Positions 49,019-60,428 of a stretch of DNA of 64,000 nucleotides are shown one piece after another. The notes under the pieces were generated by a model. The model saw only the letters and a program-made list of their open reading frames with translations. It was not told where the DNA came from and searched no databases. Made by a program: the position numbers and the translations under genes. The stretch is from an uncultured Actinomycetes bacterium (lineage in GTDB: Bacteria; Actinomycetota; Acidimicrobiia; IMCC26256; PALSA-555): assembly GCA_937927875.1 (NCBI GenBank), contig CALEYV010000037.1:62001-126000 (forward strand). The letters are read 5' to 3'. Every line of letters begins with the position of its first letter. Within the stretch, counting starts at the first letter, position 1.

Positions 49019-50610
49019 TGTCGGACTTCCCGATCCTCACCGCGATCATCGCCACGCCGCTGATCGGCGCCGTCGTCGTGATGCTCATCCCGGCCCGGCG
49101 ACCGGAGCTGGTGAAGGCGGCCGGCTACGCGTTCACCGCCGCCACGCTCGGCCTGACCTGCTGGCTGCTCGCCAACTTCTCCACCAAGAACGTCTTCTTC
49201 CAGTTCGTCGAGAACCGGCCCTGGTTCCCCGGGCTCGGGTCCCGCTACATCGTCGGCGTCGACGGCATCAGCCTCTTCATGGTCGTCGCCACCGCGCTGC
49301 TGATCCCGGTCGGGCTCGTCGCCTCGGAGCGCTACCCGACGGAGCGGCCCCGGTCCTTCACCGCCTGGTTCCTGCTCCTCGAGTTCTCGCTCCTCGGGAT
49401 CTTCCTCTCCCTCGACCTGATCATGTTCTTCGTGTTCTGGGAGATCCTGCTCGTCCCCATGTACTTCCTCATCCAGGGATGGGGCCACGAGCGCCGGCAG
49501 TACGCGGCGCTGAAGTTCTTCCTCTTCACCGCCGCCGGGTCCGCGCTGATGCTCGCCTGCACGCTGATCCTCGGCTTCCTCCACGAGTCGAGCACCGGCG
49601 TGCTCACCTTCGACTACCGGGTGCTGGCGGCGTGGTCGTTCCACGGCCTGGCCGGCACCACCGAGACGCTCCTGTTCCTCGGGTTCATGGCCGCGTTCGC
49701 GATCAAGATCCCGCTCGTCCCCGTCCACACCTGGCTGCCGGACGCGCACACCGAGGCGCCGACCGCGGGCTCGGTCGTCCTGGCCGGCGTCATCATCAAG
49801 ATGGGCGCCTACGGCTTCCTGCGGTTCTCCTTCGAGCTGTTCCCGCACGCGTCGGTCGACCTGGCGCCGCTGCTGCTGACCCTCGGCGTCATCGGGATCC
49901 TCTACGGGGCGATCGTCGCCGCCATGCAGAAGAACCTGAAGCGGATCATCGCCTACTCGTCGATCGCGCACATGGGCTTCGTGGTCGTCGGCATCTTCTC
50001 GCTGACCCTGCTCGGGCTCGACGGCGCCGTGTTCACGATGCTCAGCCACCCCCTCACCACCGGGGCGCTGTTCCTCCTCGTCGGGATGCTCTACGAGCGC
50101 CGCCACACCTACGACCTCGCCGACTACGGCGGGATCTGGCGCTCGGCGCCCGTGCTCACCGGCCTGTTCCTCCTGGCCATGTTCGCCGGCATCGGGCTGC
50201 CCGGGCTCTCCGGGTTCATCGGCGAGTTCCTCTCGCTGGCCGGCACCTTCGTCTCGCGGCGGCCGTGGGCGATCGCGGGCGCGGCGGGCGTCATCTTCGC
50301 CGCCGTCTACATGCTGTGGGCGTTCCAGCGGGCGTTCATGGGCAAGCCGTCCGAATCGACGCTGTCGCTCCGAGACGTGAGCGTGCGCGAGGTCGCGGTC
50401 GTCGCCCCGCTGCTCATCCTCAGCCTCTTCCTCGGCCTGTACCCGCGGGCGGCGATCGACCGGGTCGAGCCGTCGCTGAAGCGCAGCATCGTGAACCTGG
50501 AGCTGAAGACCAACTTCCACGAGAAGCGCCCGCACGGCTACGCCAAGACCGCGCTGCCGCCCGGCGTGACGGCCGACCAGTCGATCCGGCTCGGGCTCGG
50601 CAACCCATGA
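49018..50610 (+). CDS. nuoM: Complex I subunit M, antiporter-like (first operon)
   Basis: A 530-residue antiporter-like subunit with about 14 helices. FVFWEILLVPMYFLIQGWGHERRQYAALKFFLFTAAGSALML and KIPLVPVHTWLPDAHTEAPTAGSVVLAGVIIKMGAYGFLR contain the conserved Glu and Lys of the proton path. Start overlaps the nuoL stop by one base. Confidence 0.95.
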   Translation: MSDFPILTAIIATPLIGAVVVMLIPARRPELVKAAGYAFTAATLGLTCWLLANFSTKNVFFQFVENRPWFPGLGSRYIVGVDGISLFMVVATALLIPVGLVASERYPTERPRSFTAWFLLLEFSLLGIFLSLDLIMFFVFWEILLVPMYFLIQGWGHERRQYAALKFFLFTAAGSALMLACTLILGFLHESSTGVLTFDYRVLAAWSFHGLAGTTETLLFLGFMAAFAIKIPLVPVHTWLPDAHTEAPTAGSVVLAGVIIKMGAYGFLRFSFELFPHASVDLAPLLLTLGVIGILYGAIVAAMQKNLKRIIAYSSIAHMGFVVVGIFSLTLLGLDGAVFTMLSHPLTTGALFLLVGMLYERRHTYDLADYGGIWRSAPVLTGLFLLAMFAGIGLPGLSGFIGEFLSLAGTFVSRRPWAIAGAAGVIFAAVYMLWAFQRAFMGKPSESTLSLRDVSVREVAVVAPLLILSLFLGLYPRAAIDRVEPSLKRSIVNLELKTNFHEKRPHGYAKTALPPGVTADQSIRLGLGNP

Positions 50611-52094
50611 GGCCGCCGATCTCGACGCCGTCCGTCGACTGGCTCGCCATCTCGCCCGAGCTGGCGCTCGCCGCGGCCGGGGTCGTCATCGTGATGCTGC
50701 GGGCGCTGCTGCGACGCCGGCCGCTAGCCACGCCGCTGTGCGCGGTCGTCGCCATCTCCGGCACCGTGGCCGCCGGCGCGGTCGAGTACCGGCTCTGGCA
50801 CGTCATCCGTCACCACCACGCCATCACCACCGTGGCCGGGATGGTCCGGGTCGACCTCTTCGGCGTCTTCCTCGGGGTCGTCGTGCTGGCGGCCACGATC
50901 CTCGCCATCCTGCTGTCGGTCGCCTACCTGCACCGCGAGCAGCTCGAGGCGCCCGAGTACCTCGCCCTGGTGCTGCTCTCCGCGGCCGGGATGCTCGCCA
51001 TGACGACCGCCAACGACCTCATCGTCGTGTTCCTCGCCCTCGAGGTGCTCTCGATCCCGCTCTACGTGCTGGCGGCCTTCGACCGCCGCCGGCTCAGCTC
51101 CCAAGAGGCCGGCATCAAGTACTTCGTGCTGGGGTCGTTCTCGTCGGCGATCTTCCTGTACGGCGTCGCGCTCTGCTACGGCGCCACCGGCACCACGTCG
51201 CTCACCGGCATCGCCGACTTCCTGTCCCGCAACACCCTGCTCGACCAGGGCACGCTCCTCGCCGGGATCGCGATGCTGCTGGTCGGGCTCGGCTTCAAGG
51301 TCGCCGCGGTGCCGTTCCACATGTGGACCCCGGACGTGTACCAGGGCGCCCCGACGCCGGTGACCTCCTTCATGTCGGCGGCGACGAAGGCGGCCGGCTT
51401 CGCGGCGCTGCTGCGGGTCTTCGGCGTCGCGTTCCCCCTCTACCGCAGCGACTGGCGGCCCGCGGTGTGGGCACTCGCCGTGCTCTCCCTCGTCGTCGGC
51501 AGCGTGGCGGCGGTGATCCAGACCGACGTGAAGCGCATCCTCGCCTACTCGTCGATCGCCCACGCCGGCTACGTGCTGATCGGGTTCCAGGCCGGCACGT
51601 CCCGGGGCCGGGAGGCGGCCCTCCTCTACCTCTTCGTGTACGCGTTCATGACCATCGGCGCCTTCGCGGTCATCACGGTCGCCGCCCGCCGCGGCGACGA
51701 CCACCACTCCCTGGACGACTACCGGGGCCTGGCCCTCGAGCGGCCGGTCGTCGGCGGCCTCCTCATCTTCTTCGTGCTCGCCCAGGCCGGGGTGCCGCTC
51801 ACCGGCGGGTTCATCGCCAAGCTCGAGGTGTTCAGCGCCGCCGCCCAGGCCAACCAGTACGGGCTGCTCATCATCGGCGTCCTGGCGTCGGTCGTCGCCG
51901 CGTTCTTCTACCTGCGCATCGCCTACACGCTGCTGACCCCCGGCGCCGAGGCGCCGAAGCCGGTCGCCGCGCTCCGGCGCGTCGACGTGTGGAGCGCGGT
52001 GGTGCTGCTCGCCTGCGCGGCGCTCGTCCTCGTGGTCGGCGTCGTCCCCGGCGCGTTCGTCCACTGGGCGAAGGACGCCACGTTCCTGCTCTGA
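50607..52094 (+). CDS. nuoN: Complex I subunit N, antiporter-like (first operon)
   Basis: A 495-residue antiporter-like subunit, about 14 helices. [35 protein letters not shown] and [40 protein letters not shown] are typical NuoN elements. Last gene of the first operon; ATGA overlap with nuoM. All 14 subunits are therefore present and intact. Confidence 0.95.
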   Translation: MRPPISTPSVDWLAISPELALAAAGVVIVMLRALLRRRPLATPLCAVVAISGTVAAGAVEYRLWHVIRHHHAITTVAGMVRVDLFGVFLGVVVLAATILAILLSVAYLHREQLEAPEYLALVLLSAAGMLAMTTANDLIVVFLALEVLSIPLYVLAAFDRRRLSSQEAGIKYFVLGSFSSAIFLYGVALCYGATGTTSLTGIADFLSRNTLLDQGTLLAGIAMLLVGLGFKVAAVPFHMWTPDVYQGAPTPVTSFMSAATKAAGFAALLRVFGVAFPLYRSDWRPAVWALAVLSLVVGSVAAVIQTDVKRILAYSSIAHAGYVLIGFQAGTSRGREAALLYLFVYAFMTIGAFAVITVAARRGDDHHSLDDYRGLALERPVVGGLLIFFVLAQAGVPLTGGFIAKLEVFSAAAQANQYGLLIIGVLASVVAAFFYLRIAYTLLTPGAEAPKPVAALRRVDVWSAVVLLACAALVLVVGVVPGAFVHWAKDATFLL

Positions 52095-52127
52095 CGCTCG
52101 ACCCCGCCCGCCCGCAGGCGGCGCCCC

Positions 52128-52152
52128 TACGCTGACCCGGGGACCGGGAGGA
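52128..52152 (+). promoter_or_regulatory. pgi -10 (TACGCT) and ribosome-binding site (GGGAGGA)
   Basis: In the 61-base gap after nuoN, TACGCT at 52128-52133 predicts a start near 52140, followed by GGGAGGA at 52146-52152 just before ATG 52156. The gene thus seems to have its own promoter and a short leader. Confidence 0.5.
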
Positions 52153-52155
52153 CCG

Positions 52156-53778
52156 ATGGCGGGCATCGTCGACACGGCCGAGTGGCAGGCGCTGGCCCGT
52201 CACCACGTCGACCTCGCCCCCGTCCACCTGCGCGACCTGTTCGCCAAGGACCCGTCTCGCGGCGACACCATGGTCCTCGAGGCCGGCGACCTGTACCTCG
52301 ACTACTCGAAGAACCGGCTGACGCCCGAGACGATGACGATGCTCGCCGCGCTGGCGCGCCGGGCCGGCGTCGAGCAGCTCCGCGACGCCATGTTCGCGGG
52401 CGAGAAGATCAACGTCACCGAGCAGCGGGCGGTGCTGCACGTGGCGCTGCGGGCGCCGAAGGACGAGCGCATCGACGTCGACGGCGTCGACGTCGTCCCC
52501 GAGGTCCACGCCGTGCTCGACCGCATGAGCGCCTTCGCGGACCGGGTTCGGGGCGGCACCTGGACCGGCCACACCGGCCGTCGGATCCGCAACGTCATCA
52601 ACATCGGGATCGGCGGCAGCGACCTCGGGCCCCGGATGGCCAACGAGGCCCTGTTGGACTTCACCGACCGGTCGATGACGTTCCGGTTCGTGTCCAACGT
52701 CGACGCCACCGACTTCTACGAGGCGACCCGGGACCTCGATCCGGGCGAGACCCTGTTCGTCGTGGCGTCGAAGACCTTCACCACCCTCGAGACGATGACG
52801 AACGCGCGCACGGCCCGGGCGTGGGCCCTGGCCGCCCTCGGCGACGACGCCGCGGTCGCCAAGCACTTCGTGGCCGTGTCGACCAACCGGCAGGCGGTGC
52901 AGGAGTTCGGCATCGACCCCGCCAACATGTTCGAGTTCTGGGACTGGGTCGGCGGCCGCTACTCCTACGACTCGGCGATCGGGCTGTCGCTGATGGTGGC
53001 CATCGGGCCGACCGCGTTCCGCGACATGCTCGCCGGCTTCCACCGCATGGACGAGCACTTCCGGACCGCGCCGATCGAGCAGAACCTGCCGATGACGCTC
53101 GGGCTCATCGGCATCTGGTACGACAACTTCTTCGGCGCCGAGACGGTCGCGATCCTGCCCTACGACCAGTACCTGGCCCGGCTCACCGACTACCTCCAGC
53201 AGCTCGACATGGAGAGCGACGGGAAGTCGGTGCAGCGCGACGGCGAGCCGGTGGCCTGGCAGACCGGGCCCATCGTGTGGGGCCAGCCCGGCACCAACGG
53301 CCAGCACGCCTACTACCAGCTCATCCACCAGGGCACGAAGCTCATCCCGTGCGACTTCATCGGGGTCTCCCGGCCCCGGCACGCGATCGGCGACCACCAC
53401 AACCTGCTGATGGCGAACCTGTTCGCGCAGCCCCAGGCGCTGGCCTTCGGCAAGACGCCCGAGGAGGTGCGCGCCGAGGGGGTGCCGGAGGCGCAGGTCC
53501 CGCACCGCACCTTCGCCGGCAACCACCCGACGAACACGATCCTGATGCCCGAGCTCACCCCCCACACCCTCGGCCAGCTCATCGCCTGCTACGAGCACAA
53601 GGTGTTCACGCAGGGCGCGGTCTGGAACATCAACTCCTTTGACCAGTGGGGCGTCGAGCTCGGCAAGCAGCTCGCGCTGAGCATCGTGCCCGAGCTCGAC
53701 GCCGCCGCCGAGCCGCCACTCGCGCACGACACGTCGACGAACGCCCTCATCCGCCGCTACCGGGCCCAGCGCGGGTGA
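52156..53778 (+). CDS. pgi: Glucose-6-phosphate isomerase
   Basis: Interconverts glucose 6-phosphate and fructose 6-phosphate. The 540-residue protein has [63 protein letters not shown] and [24 protein letters not shown], all strong PGI signatures, with the catalytic Glu near [12 protein letters not shown]. Full length. It separates the two complex I operons and overlaps the next gene by four bases. Confidence 0.96.
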   Translation: MAGIVDTAEWQALARHHVDLAPVHLRDLFAKDPSRGDTMVLEAGDLYLDYSKNRLTPETMTMLAALARRAGVEQLRDAMFAGEKINVTEQRAVLHVALRAPKDERIDVDGVDVVPEVHAVLDRMSAFADRVRGGTWTGHTGRRIRNVINIGIGGSDLGPRMANEALLDFTDRSMTFRFVSNVDATDFYEATRDLDPGETLFVVASKTFTTLETMTNARTARAWALAALGDDAAVAKHFVAVSTNRQAVQEFGIDPANMFEFWDWVGGRYSYDSAIGLSLMVAIGPTAFRDMLAGFHRMDEHFRTAPIEQNLPMTLGLIGIWYDNFFGAETVAILPYDQYLARLTDYLQQLDMESDGKSVQRDGEPVAWQTGPIVWGQPGTNGQHAYYQLIHQGTKLIPCDFIGVSRPRHAIGDHHNLLMANLFAQPQALAFGKTPEEVRAEGVPEAQVPHRTFAGNHPTNTILMPELTPHTLGQLIACYEHKVFTQGAVWNINSFDQWGVELGKQLALSIVPELDAAAEPPLAHDTSTNALIRRYRAQRG

Positions 53779-54344
53779 GCGACCCCGACCCGCAGCTGTG
53801 GCTGATCCGCCACGGTGCCACCGAATGGAGCCAGAACGGCCGGCACACCAGCTACACCGACCTACCGCTGCTGCCCGCAGGCGAGGCGGCGGCCCGGTCG
53901 CTCGCGCCCCGGCTGGCCGATCACCGGTTCGCGCTCGTGCTCACCAGCCCCCTGAAGCGGGCGCGCGACACGGCGCGGCTGGCCGGTTTCCCCGACGCCG
54001 AGGTCGACGACGACCTGGTGGAGTGGAACTACGGCGAGTGCGAGGGGATGACGACCGCGCAGCTGCGCCAGGCCCAGCCCGGCTGGTCGGTCTGGACGGC
54101 CGCCATCCCGGGCGGGGAGACGGCCGCCGACGTGGCGGCCCGGGTCCGGCGGGTCATCGCTCGCTGCGCCGCCGCGCCCGGTGACGCGCTGCTGTTCGCG
54201 CACGCGCACGTGCTCCGCGTGCTCACGGCGGTGTACCTGCGGTTCCCGCCCGAGGCGGGCGCCCAGTTCGCGCTCGACACCGCCACCATCAACGTGCTCG
54301 GCCACGAGCGGGAGGAGGAGACCCTCCGCCACTGGAACGCCTGA
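53775..54344 (+). CDS. Histidine phosphatase (phosphoglycerate mutase-like) family protein
   Basis: A 189-residue member of the histidine phosphatase superfamily. [29 protein letters not shown] carries the RHG catalytic histidine; SSP-type [16 protein letters not shown], the acidic [11 protein letters not shown], and a second histidine in [10 protein letters not shown] complete the active site. Probably a phosphatase for a small phosphorylated metabolite rather than a glycolytic mutase, given its short length. GTGA overlap with pgi implies co-translation. Confidence 0.85.
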   Translation: MSDPDPQLWLIRHGATEWSQNGRHTSYTDLPLLPAGEAAARSLAPRLADHRFALVLTSPLKRARDTARLAGFPDAEVDDDLVEWNYGECEGMTTAQLRQAQPGWSVWTAAIPGGETAADVAARVRRVIARCAAAPGDALLFAHAHVLRVLTAVYLRFPPEAGAQFALDTATINVLGHEREEETLRHWNA

Positions 54345-54360
54345 CCGACGGCGTGGTCAG
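54341..54360. repeat. Inverted repeat carrying both stop codons of a convergent pair
   Basis: CTGACC (54341-54346) and GGTCAG (54355-54360) form a perfect 6-bp stem with an 8-base loop. The TGA of the phosphatase gene and the complement of the TGA of the patatin gene lie in the two arms. Confidence 0.45.
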
Positions 54361-55235
54361 CGTCCCAGCCACGAGAGCCAGCGCCGCCGGATCGGTCGCC
54401 GCCGACCGGCCTCGTAGTCGTCGAGGGCCTGCAGGGCCAGCTTGTGGGCCTCGTTGATGATGGTGGCGCCGCCCCGGAAGTCGAAGAAGTCGCGGTCGTC
54501 GCGCGGCGCCGGCAGCACGACCAGGTCGACGTCGTCCGGCACGTGCTGCAGCTCGAGCTCGAAGCGCTGGTCGCGGGAGATCGCGAAGGCGCGGATGGCC
54601 ACGTCCAGCGGCGACCGCAGCGGGCGCTGCCCGATCGGGTCCGAGACGTCGAGCACGAAGATCCGGTCCATCGGGCCCGCCAGCGCGTGCGAGATCGGGA
54701 CCAGGTTCACGACCGCGCCGTCGACGAGGCGGCGGCCGGCGATCTCCACCGGGGGGAACATGCCGGGGATGGCCGCGCTCGCCAGCAGCGGGAGGCCGAT
54801 CTCGCCGGCCACCATGAGGACCTCCTCGCCGGTGTCGAGGTCGGTCGTCACGACGCGCAGCGGGACCTCGAGGTCGGAGAAGTCGCGCACCGGCCCGGCG
54901 GCGCGCTGCAGGACCTCGGCCAGCCCGTCGTTCGCGGACAGGTGGTCGCCCCGCCGCAGCACGTTCCAGGCCCGCTTCAGGAAGCTCCCGGGGAAGATCT
55001 GCTCGCTCGTCAGCCCGACCCAGATCTCCTCGAGTCGGTCGACGCTCTCGAGCGTCGGCGACCGCGCGATGGCGGCCGCGTTCAGCGCCCCGGACGAGGT
55101 CCCGATCACGACGTCGGGCGTGATCCCCCGCTCGAGGAGCGCGCGCAGCATCCCGACCTGGGCGATGCCCTGGTTGGCGCCGCCCGACAGGACGAAGGCC
55201 GTCACCGGCCCGCCGTCGGTTCGCGCTGGTCGCAT
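54357..55235 (-). CDS. Patatin-like phospholipase
   Basis: A 292-residue acyl hydrolase with a Ser-Asp dyad. [40 protein letters not shown] contains the glycine-rich oxyanion loop and the nucleophile Ser47 in GTSSG; the dyad Asp is in [13 protein letters not shown]. No signal peptide, so intracellular, probably acting on membrane lipids. ATG 55235 has GGGAGG four bases upstream. Divergent from the second nuo operon. Confidence 0.88.
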   Translation of the reverse strand: MRPARTDGGPVTAFVLSGGANQGIAQVGMLRALLERGITPDVVIGTSSGALNAAAIARSPTLESVDRLEEIWVGLTSEQIFPGSFLKRAWNVLRRGDHLSANDGLAEVLQRAAGPVRDFSDLEVPLRVVTTDLDTGEEVLMVAGEIGLPLLASAAIPGMFPPVEIAGRRLVDGAVVNLVPISHALAGPMDRIFVLDVSDPIGQRPLRSPLDVAIRAFAISRDQRFELELQHVPDDVDLVVLPAPRDDRDFFDFRGGATIINEAHKLALQALDDYEAGRRRPIRRRWLSWLGR

Positions 55236-55318
55236 CCGGCCTCCCGGTCGGGTCGCTCACCTGCATCGTCGCGCGGTCACTCGCGACGACGACGGTTCAG
55301 GGAGCGAGGAGGGCCACT

Positions 55319-55326
55319 GATAGCCT
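55319..55326 (+). promoter_or_regulatory. Promoter element of the second nuo operon
   Basis: GATAGCCT, followed by CCGCG, supplies a -10 TAGCCT about 45 bases before GTG 55371. It is the same octamer, with CGCG in the same register, as in front of the first nuo operon. GAGAGGG in the leader is the likely ribosome-binding site. Confidence 0.45.
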
Positions 55327-55370
55327 CCGCGTCCGGTGCATTCCCGGGGGATCGAGAGGGCCGGTTCGCG

Positions 55371-55733
55371 GTGACCGAGTTCTATCGCCAGTATCTCGCG
55401 GTGGCCGTGCTCATGGGAGCCGCCGCGCTGATGTTCGGCGCGATGCTCGGCGCGGGGCGGCTGCTGCGACCGAACCGGCCCCAGCCCGAGAAGTACGTCA
55501 GCTACGAGGCCGGCTCCGACCCGGTGGGCGGGTGGGGCCAGTCGAACGTCCGGTACTACGTGTACGCGCTGCTCTTCGTCATCTTCGACGTCGAGGCGGT
55601 GTTCATCTTTCCCTGGGCCGTGAACCTCAAGACGCTCGACACCTTCGGCCTCGTCGAGATGACGATCTTCATCCTCGTGCTCACGCTCGGCCTCGCCTAC
55701 GCGTGGCGCAAGGGGGTGCTGCGGTGGGCCTGA
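55371..55733 (+). CDS. nuoA2: Complex I subunit A (second operon)
   Basis: A 120-residue three-helix Nuo[43 protein letters not shown] is the diagnostic loop and helix. The loop Cys found in most NuoA proteins and in the first copy (YECG) is replaced here (YEAG), so cysteine-based active/deactive behaviour would not apply. First gene of nuoA2-B2-C2-D2-H2-I2-J2-K2-L2-M2. Confidence 0.93.
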   Translation: MTEFYRQYLAVAVLMGAAALMFGAMLGAGRLLRPNRPQPEKYVSYEAGSDPVGGWGQSNVRYYVYALLFVIFDVEAVFIFPWAVNLKTLDTFGLVEMTIFILVLTLGLAYAWRKGVLRWA

Positions 55734-56239
55734 TGGACCAGGGCCGGCTGCCGAAGCCGCTGACCTGGCTGCTGAACTACAGCCGCAAGTACTCGCTCTG
55801 GATGTTCCAGTGGGGCCTGGCCTGCTGCGCGATCGAGATGGGCGCCGCGCTCGCGAGCCCCCGCTACGACTGCATGCGGCTCGGCGTCATCCCGTTCCCG
55901 GCCAGCCCCCGCCAGGCCGACCTGGTCGTGATCTCGGGCACCGTCACCGACAAGATGTCGCCGTCGATCAAGCGGCTGTACGAGCAGATCCCGGACCCAA
56001 AGTACGTGATCTCGATGGGCTCGTGCGCCAACTGCGGCGGCCCGTACTGGGACTCGTACTCGGTCACCAAGGGCGTCGACCAGGTGATCCCGGTCGACGT
56101 GTACGTGCCGGGCTGCCCGCCCCGACCCGAGGCGCTGCTCCAGGGCATCGTGCTGCTCCAGGAGCGGATCCAGCGCGAGGGGGTCGACAACGACGAGCTC
56201 CAGCGACGGTGGCGCGGGGAGCCGATCGTCGTTGGCTGA
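55724..56239 (+). CDS. nuoB2: Complex I subunit B (second operon)
   Basis: A 171-residue N2-cluster subunit from GTG 55724; ATG 55733, which overlaps the nuoA2 stop, is the alternative. I prefer the GTG because AAGGGGG lies seven bases upstream and VGLMDQ mirrors VGLDQ of the first copy. Ligands: Cys34 and Cys35 ([10 protein letters not shown]), Cys101 (MGSCAN) and Cys131 (YVPGCPPRP). An additional Cys104 is present. Complete. Confidence 0.94.
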   Translation: MGLMDQGRLPKPLTWLLNYSRKYSLWMFQWGLACCAIEMGAALASPRYDCMRLGVIPFPASPRQADLVVISGTVTDKMSPSIKRLYEQIPDPKYVISMGSCANCGGPYWDSYSVTKGVDQVIPVDVYVPGCPPRPEALLQGIVLLQERIQREGVDNDELQRRWRGEPIVVG

Positions 56240-56912
56240 CGAGCCCGGCCCCGAGGTCACCGAGGCGCCGCCGGCGCCGGACCCCGACCACGAGACGATG
56301 CTCGCCGCGCTGCGGGCCGGGCTCGGCGACGACGCCGTCCTCGAGCACGCCGACGCGTTCGGGGACCTCGTGGTCCGGGTCGCGCCCGCCGCCTGGCGCG
56401 GCGCCGCCACAGTTACGCAGCGCGACCTGTCGTGCGACTACCTCTCGTTCATCGCCGGCATCGACTGGGAGCCGGCCGCGCGCGAGGGCGACGAAGCGGG
56501 CGGTGACACGTCGGCGCCGGTGCAGCCGACCGAGCGCAGCTACGGCGCGGCCGGGTCGGCGGGTCGGTTCCAGGTGTTCGCGCACGTCGAGTCGACGAGC
56601 CGGCCCCGAGGGCTGACCCTGAAGACCGACGTCGACGAGGACGCGCCGTCGGTCGCGTCGTGGGTGTCGGTGTACCCGGGCGCCGACTGGCACGAGCGCG
56701 AGTGCTGGGAAATGTTCGGGATCGCGTTCGACGGGCACCCGTCGCTCCGTCACCTCTACCTGCCGAGTGAGTTCGAGGGCCATCCGCTCCGCAAGGACTT
56801 CCCGCTGCTGGCCCGGGTCGTGAAGCCCTGGCCCGGCCTCGTCGACGTCGAGGCCATGCCCGGCGACGACGCGCCGGCGGAGCCGGCCGCGACCGCCGAG
56901 GAGCCGTCGTGA
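56232..56912 (+). CDS. nuoC2: Complex I subunit C (second operon), TTG start
   Basis: A 226-residue NuoC that overlaps nuoB2 by eight bases and appears to start with TTG. The C-terminal signature [46 protein letters not shown] is intact. It is longer than the first copy, with a Gly/Ala/Asp-rich insert near 85-105. Peripheral-arm scaffold subunit. Confidence 0.92.
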   Translation: MADEPGPEVTEAPPAPDPDHETMLAALRAGLGDDAVLEHADAFGDLVVRVAPAAWRGAATVTQRDLSCDYLSFIAGIDWEPAAREGDEAGGDTSAPVQPTERSYGAAGSAGRFQVFAHVESTSRPRGLTLKTDVDEDAPSVASWVSVYPGADWHERECWEMFGIAFDGHPSLRHLYLPSEFEGHPLRKDFPLLARVVKPWPGLVDVEAMPGDDAPAEPAATAEEPS

Positions 56913-58093
56913 GCACGACCGGCGAGTCCCCGGTGCCGAGCCTGACCGTCGAGCGGTCGTCGATGCGGCACCTTGCCGACGCCCAGGTCGGCGTCGAGCT
57001 CGACACGGGGGACATGATCCTGAACCTGGGTCCGCAGCACCCGGCCACCCACGGGACGCTGCGCATCGTGGTCCGCCTCGACGGCGAGCGGGTCGTGAGC
57101 GCCGACCCCGTGATCGGCTACATGCACCGCGGCTACGAGAAGCTCACCGAGTTCCGCACCTACCCCCAGGTCACGACGCTCATCAACCGCATCGACTGGC
57201 TGTCGAGCTTCGCCAACGAGGTGCCGTTCATGACCGCGGCCGAGCAGCTGATGGCGATCGAGGCGCCGCCCCGCGCCGTCTACATCCGCACCGTGCTCAC
57301 CGAGCTGTCGCGGATCGCCACCTTCCTCCTCTTCCTCGGGGAGATGGGGCTGCAGGTCGGCGCCCTCACACCCGCCTTCTACGGGTTCCGGGACCGCGAG
57401 TACGTGCTGAACCTCATCGAGGCCGCCACCGGAGGCCGGTTCCACCCCAACTTCAACCGCATCGGCGGCCTGAAGGACGACCTGCCGTGGGGCTGGATCG
57501 CCGAGTGCCGCTCCACCATGAAGGTGGTCCTCGACGCCTGCGACGACTTCGAGGACCTCGTGCTCGGCAACGAGATCTTCGAGGCCCGGACCCAGGGCAT
57601 CGGCATCATCCCGGCGTCGGTAGGCGCCGGCTACGGCGTGTCGGGGTCGAACCTGCGGGCGTCGGGCGTCGACTGGGACCTGCGCCGCGACCGCCCGTAC
57701 CTGGCGTACCCCGAGGTCGACTTCCAGGTCTGGACCCACCCCGACGGCGACTCGTACTCGCGCTACTGGGTGCGCCTGCAGGAGACCCGCGAGGCGGCGC
57801 GCATCGTGCTGCAGTGCCTCGACCAGATCCCGAGCGGGCCGATCATGGCGAAGGTGCCCCGGATCATCAAGGTCCCGGAGGGCGAGGTCTGGGTCGAGAC
57901 CGAGAACCCGCTCGGCCAGATGGGCTACTACGTGATCTCGAAGGGGGCGACGGGTCCGTTCCGGGTCAAGATCCGCTCGGCGTCGTTCAGCAACGTCTCG
58001 ACCCTGCCGTGGCTGCTCCGGGGCGTGTACGTCCCCGACGTCATCACGATCCTGGCCTCCCTCTACTTCATCCTCGGTGACATCGACCGATGA
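56909..58093 (+). CDS. nuoD2: Complex I subunit D (second operon)
   Basis: A 394-residue NuoD. LNLGPQHPATHGTLRIVVRLDGE keeps the quinone-loop His, and MHRGYEKLTEFRTYPQVTTLINRIDWLSSFANE and [13 protein letters not shown] are typical. It differs substantially from the first copy, so the operons are not a recent duplication. GTGA overlap with nuoC2. The next gene is nuoH2: nuoE, nuoF and nuoG are absent between them. Confidence 0.95.
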   Translation: MSTTGESPVPSLTVERSSMRHLADAQVGVELDTGDMILNLGPQHPATHGTLRIVVRLDGERVVSADPVIGYMHRGYEKLTEFRTYPQVTTLINRIDWLSSFANEVPFMTAAEQLMAIEAPPRAVYIRTVLTELSRIATFLLFLGEMGLQVGALTPAFYGFRDREYVLNLIEAATGGRFHPNFNRIGGLKDDLPWGWIAECRSTMKVVLDACDDFEDLVLGNEIFEARTQGIGIIPASVGAGYGVSGSNLRASGVDWDLRRDRPYLAYPEVDFQVWTHPDGDSYSRYWVRLQETREAARIVLQCLDQIPSGPIMAKVPRIIKVPEGEVWVETENPLGQMGYYVISKGATGPFRVKIRSASFSNVSTLPWLLRGVYVPDVITILASLYFILGDIDR

Positions 58094-59115
58094 CGCTGGC
58101 GCTTTCGATCGGGTGGGGCTCCACGCTGGCGATCAAGACGATCGTCGTGCTCACCGTGATCCCGCTCGGCGCTCTCATCCTCGGCTACGTGTTCCTGCTG
58201 AAGATGATGAGCCACATGCAGAGCCGGCTCGGGCCGATGGACCCCGGCGGCTTCCACGGCTGGTACCAGCTGGTCGGTGACGGCCTGAAGTTCCTCCAGA
58301 AGGAGGACGTGATGCCGGCCCAGGCCGACCGGCGGGTGTTCGCGGTCGCGCCGGCGGTCGTCGTCATGTCGACCTTCCTCGTGTTCCTCGTGATCCCGAT
58401 GGGACCCGACCTGGTGGTGAAGGACCTCGACGTCGGCGTCTTCTACGCCCTCGCGGTCTCGAGCCTGTCGGTCGTCGGCGTCCTCATGGCGGGCTGGGCG
58501 AGCGCCAACAAGTTCGCCCTCCTCGGCGCGCTGCGAGCCGCCGCCCAGCTCATCGCCTACGAGCTGCCGCTGCTGCTGGCCGTCGTCGGCGTCGTCATCC
58601 AGGCCGGCACGATGAGCCTGCAGGGGATCGTGCTCTCCCAGCAGCACGGGAAGATCTTCGGCTGGGGCGGCCTCGGGGAGCCGTTCCTGCTCACCCAGTT
58701 CGTCGGCCTCGCCCTGTTCCTCGTCGCCTCCCAGGCCGAGCTGACCCAGACCCCCTTCGACATGCCGGTCGCCGAGAGCGAGCTGGTGGCCGGCTACATG
58801 GTCGAGTACACGGGGTTCCGCTTCCTCTTCTTCTTCATCGGGGAGTTCGGCACCGCGTTCGCCTTCGCGGCCATCGCCGCCACCCTCTTCCTCGGCGGCT
58901 GGGCGATCCCCGGCGTCCACGGCGACTGGGCCAACATCCTGGGTCCGCCCGTCCTCTTCGCGAAGCTCATGATCATCGCCTTCTTCATGTTCTGGGTCCG
59001 CTTCACCTACCCCCGGCTGCGGGAGGACCAGCTGCAGGCGGTGGCCTGGAAGTTCCTGATCCCGCTCGGGCTCGCCAACATCCTCCTCACCGGCCTCTTC
59101 AAGGTGGCGTTCTGA
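58090..59115 (+). CDS. nuoH2: Complex I subunit H (second operon)
   Basis: A 341-residue membrane subunit. [31 protein letters not shown] and [25 protein letters not shown] are the quinone-channel loops; the first departs from the common GPNRxGP form. ATGA overlap with nuoD2. Confidence 0.94.
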   Translation: MTLALSIGWGSTLAIKTIVVLTVIPLGALILGYVFLLKMMSHMQSRLGPMDPGGFHGWYQLVGDGLKFLQKEDVMPAQADRRVFAVAPAVVVMSTFLVFLVIPMGPDLVVKDLDVGVFYALAVSSLSVVGVLMAGWASANKFALLGALRAAAQLIAYELPLLLAVVGVVIQAGTMSLQGIVLSQQHGKIFGWGGLGEPFLLTQFVGLALFLVASQAELTQTPFDMPVAESELVAGYMVEYTGFRFLFFFIGEFGTAFAFAAIAATLFLGGWAIPGVHGDWANILGPPVLFAKLMIIAFFMFWVRFTYPRLREDQLQAVAWKFLIPLGLANILLTGLFKVAF

Positions 59116-59606
59116 TGCCGACCATCCCCAAGCCCAAGCTGCCCGGGCTCATCGGGGGCCTGGGTGTGACCCTGAAGACGATGCTGCGCCCCGCGGTCAC
59201 GGTGCAGTACCCGCACGAGAAGGAGTCGCCCGCGCCCCGGGCCCGGGGCGTCATCGCCCTGAAGGAGGAGAACTGCACCGTCTGCATGCTGTGTGCCCGC
59301 CAGTGCCCGGACTGGTGCATCTACATCGAGGGCCACAAGGAGCAGCGGCCCCCGCGGCGGGAGGGCGGACGGCCCCGGTCGGTAAGCGTCCTCGACCGCT
59401 TCGACATCGACTACGCCCTCTGCATGTACTGCGGCATCTGCGTCGAGGTGTGCCCGTTCGACGCCCTGTTCTGGAGCCCCGAGTACGAGTACTCGGAGTT
59501 CCAGATCTCCCGGATGCTGCACGACAAGGTGAAGCTCGGCGAGTGGATGGAGTCCGTCCCCGAGCCGGAGCCGCTCGAGACGGGCGCCGAGTCGGGGAAG
59601 CGCTGA
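59115..59606 (+). CDS. nuoI2: Complex I subunit I (second operon)
   Basis: A 163-residue 2x[4Fe-4S] subunit with [15 protein letters not shown] at 54-68 and [15 protein letters not shown] near 103-117. In a complex without EFG this subunit would be the entry point for electrons from a soluble donor such as ferredoxin. Start overlaps nuoH2 by one base. Confidence 0.94.
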   Translation: MPTIPKPKLPGLIGGLGVTLKTMLRPAVTVQYPHEKESPAPRARGVIALKEENCTVCMLCARQCPDWCIYIEGHKEQRPPRREGGRPRSVSVLDRFDIDYALCMYCGICVEVCPFDALFWSPEYEYSEFQISRMLHDKVKLGEWMESVPEPEPLETGAESGKR

Positions 59607-59613
59607 GCGCACC

Positions 59614-60120
59614 ATGTGGGAGCAGCAGGTCGCCTTCTCGGTGCTCGCGCTCGCCATCGGGTCGGCCGCGATCGGCGTCGTGCGGTCCCGCAACGTCGTG
59701 CACGCGGCGCTGTTCCTCGTCGTGGTGCTCGCCGGCGCGGCCGCCATCTACATCCTGCTGGCGGCCGAGTTCACGGCCTGGGTGCAGGTGCTCATCTACA
59801 TCGGCGCGGTCGTGATCCTGTTCCTCTTCGGGATCATGCTGACCCGGGCCCCGATGCGCGGCGAAGGGTCCCGGCTCGACAACGACCAGCGGTGGGCGGC
59901 GGTCGTCGTCAGCCTCTTCGTGCTCGGCGTGCTGATCGCGCTGCTCGTCGACGCCTTCGGCGGCCAGGACATCCACTTCAGCCACACGCTGGTCAACCTG
60001 GGCCGCACCGGCAGCGTGGGCCGCGACATCTTCCGGGTCTACGTGGTGCCGTTCGAGGTCGTGTCGATGCTGCTGCTGGCCGCCCTCGTGGGCGCGGTCG
60101 TGCTGGCGAGGAAGGACTGA
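59614..60120 (+). CDS. nuoJ2: Complex I subunit J (second operon)
   Basis: A 168-residue five-helix subunit. [51 protein letters not shown] is the conserved core. ATG seven bases after nuoI2. Confidence 0.93.
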   Translation: MWEQQVAFSVLALAIGSAAIGVVRSRNVVHAALFLVVVLAGAAAIYILLAAEFTAWVQVLIYIGAVVILFLFGIMLTRAPMRGEGSRLDNDQRWAAVVVSLFVLGVLIALLVDAFGGQDIHFSHTLVNLGRTGSVGRDIFRVYVVPFEVVSMLLLAALVGAVVLARKD

Positions 60121-60121
60121 G

Positions 60122-60421
60122 GTGGAGCTCAACGAGTTCCTGATCCTCTCCGCCTTCCTGTTCTGCACCGGCATCTACGGCGTCCTGGCGCGCCGCAACG
60201 GCGTGCTCGTGCTCATGAGCGTCGAGCTGATGCTCAACGCGGTGAACATCAACCTGGTCGCGTTCTCGGCGTTCACGAAGAACGTCAGCGGCCAGGTGTT
60301 CGCGCTCTTCGTCATCACGATCGCCGCCGCAGAGGTTGGGGTGGGCCTGGCGATCGTGCTGCTCATCTACCGGAACCTGCACAGCCCCGACCTCGACGAA
60401 GTTGACCAGCTGAAGGGCTGA
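60122..60421 (+). CDS. nuoK2: Complex I subunit K (second operon)
   Basis: A 99-residue three-helix subunit with the proton-path glutamates in [14 protein letters not shown] and [17 protein letters not shown] one base after nuoJ2. Confidence 0.94.
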   Translation: MELNEFLILSAFLFCTGIYGVLARRNGVLVLMSVELMLNAVNINLVAFSAFTKNVSGQVFALFVITIAAAEVGVGLAIVLLIYRNLHSPDLDEVDQLKG

Positions 60422-60428
60422 CTGCACC

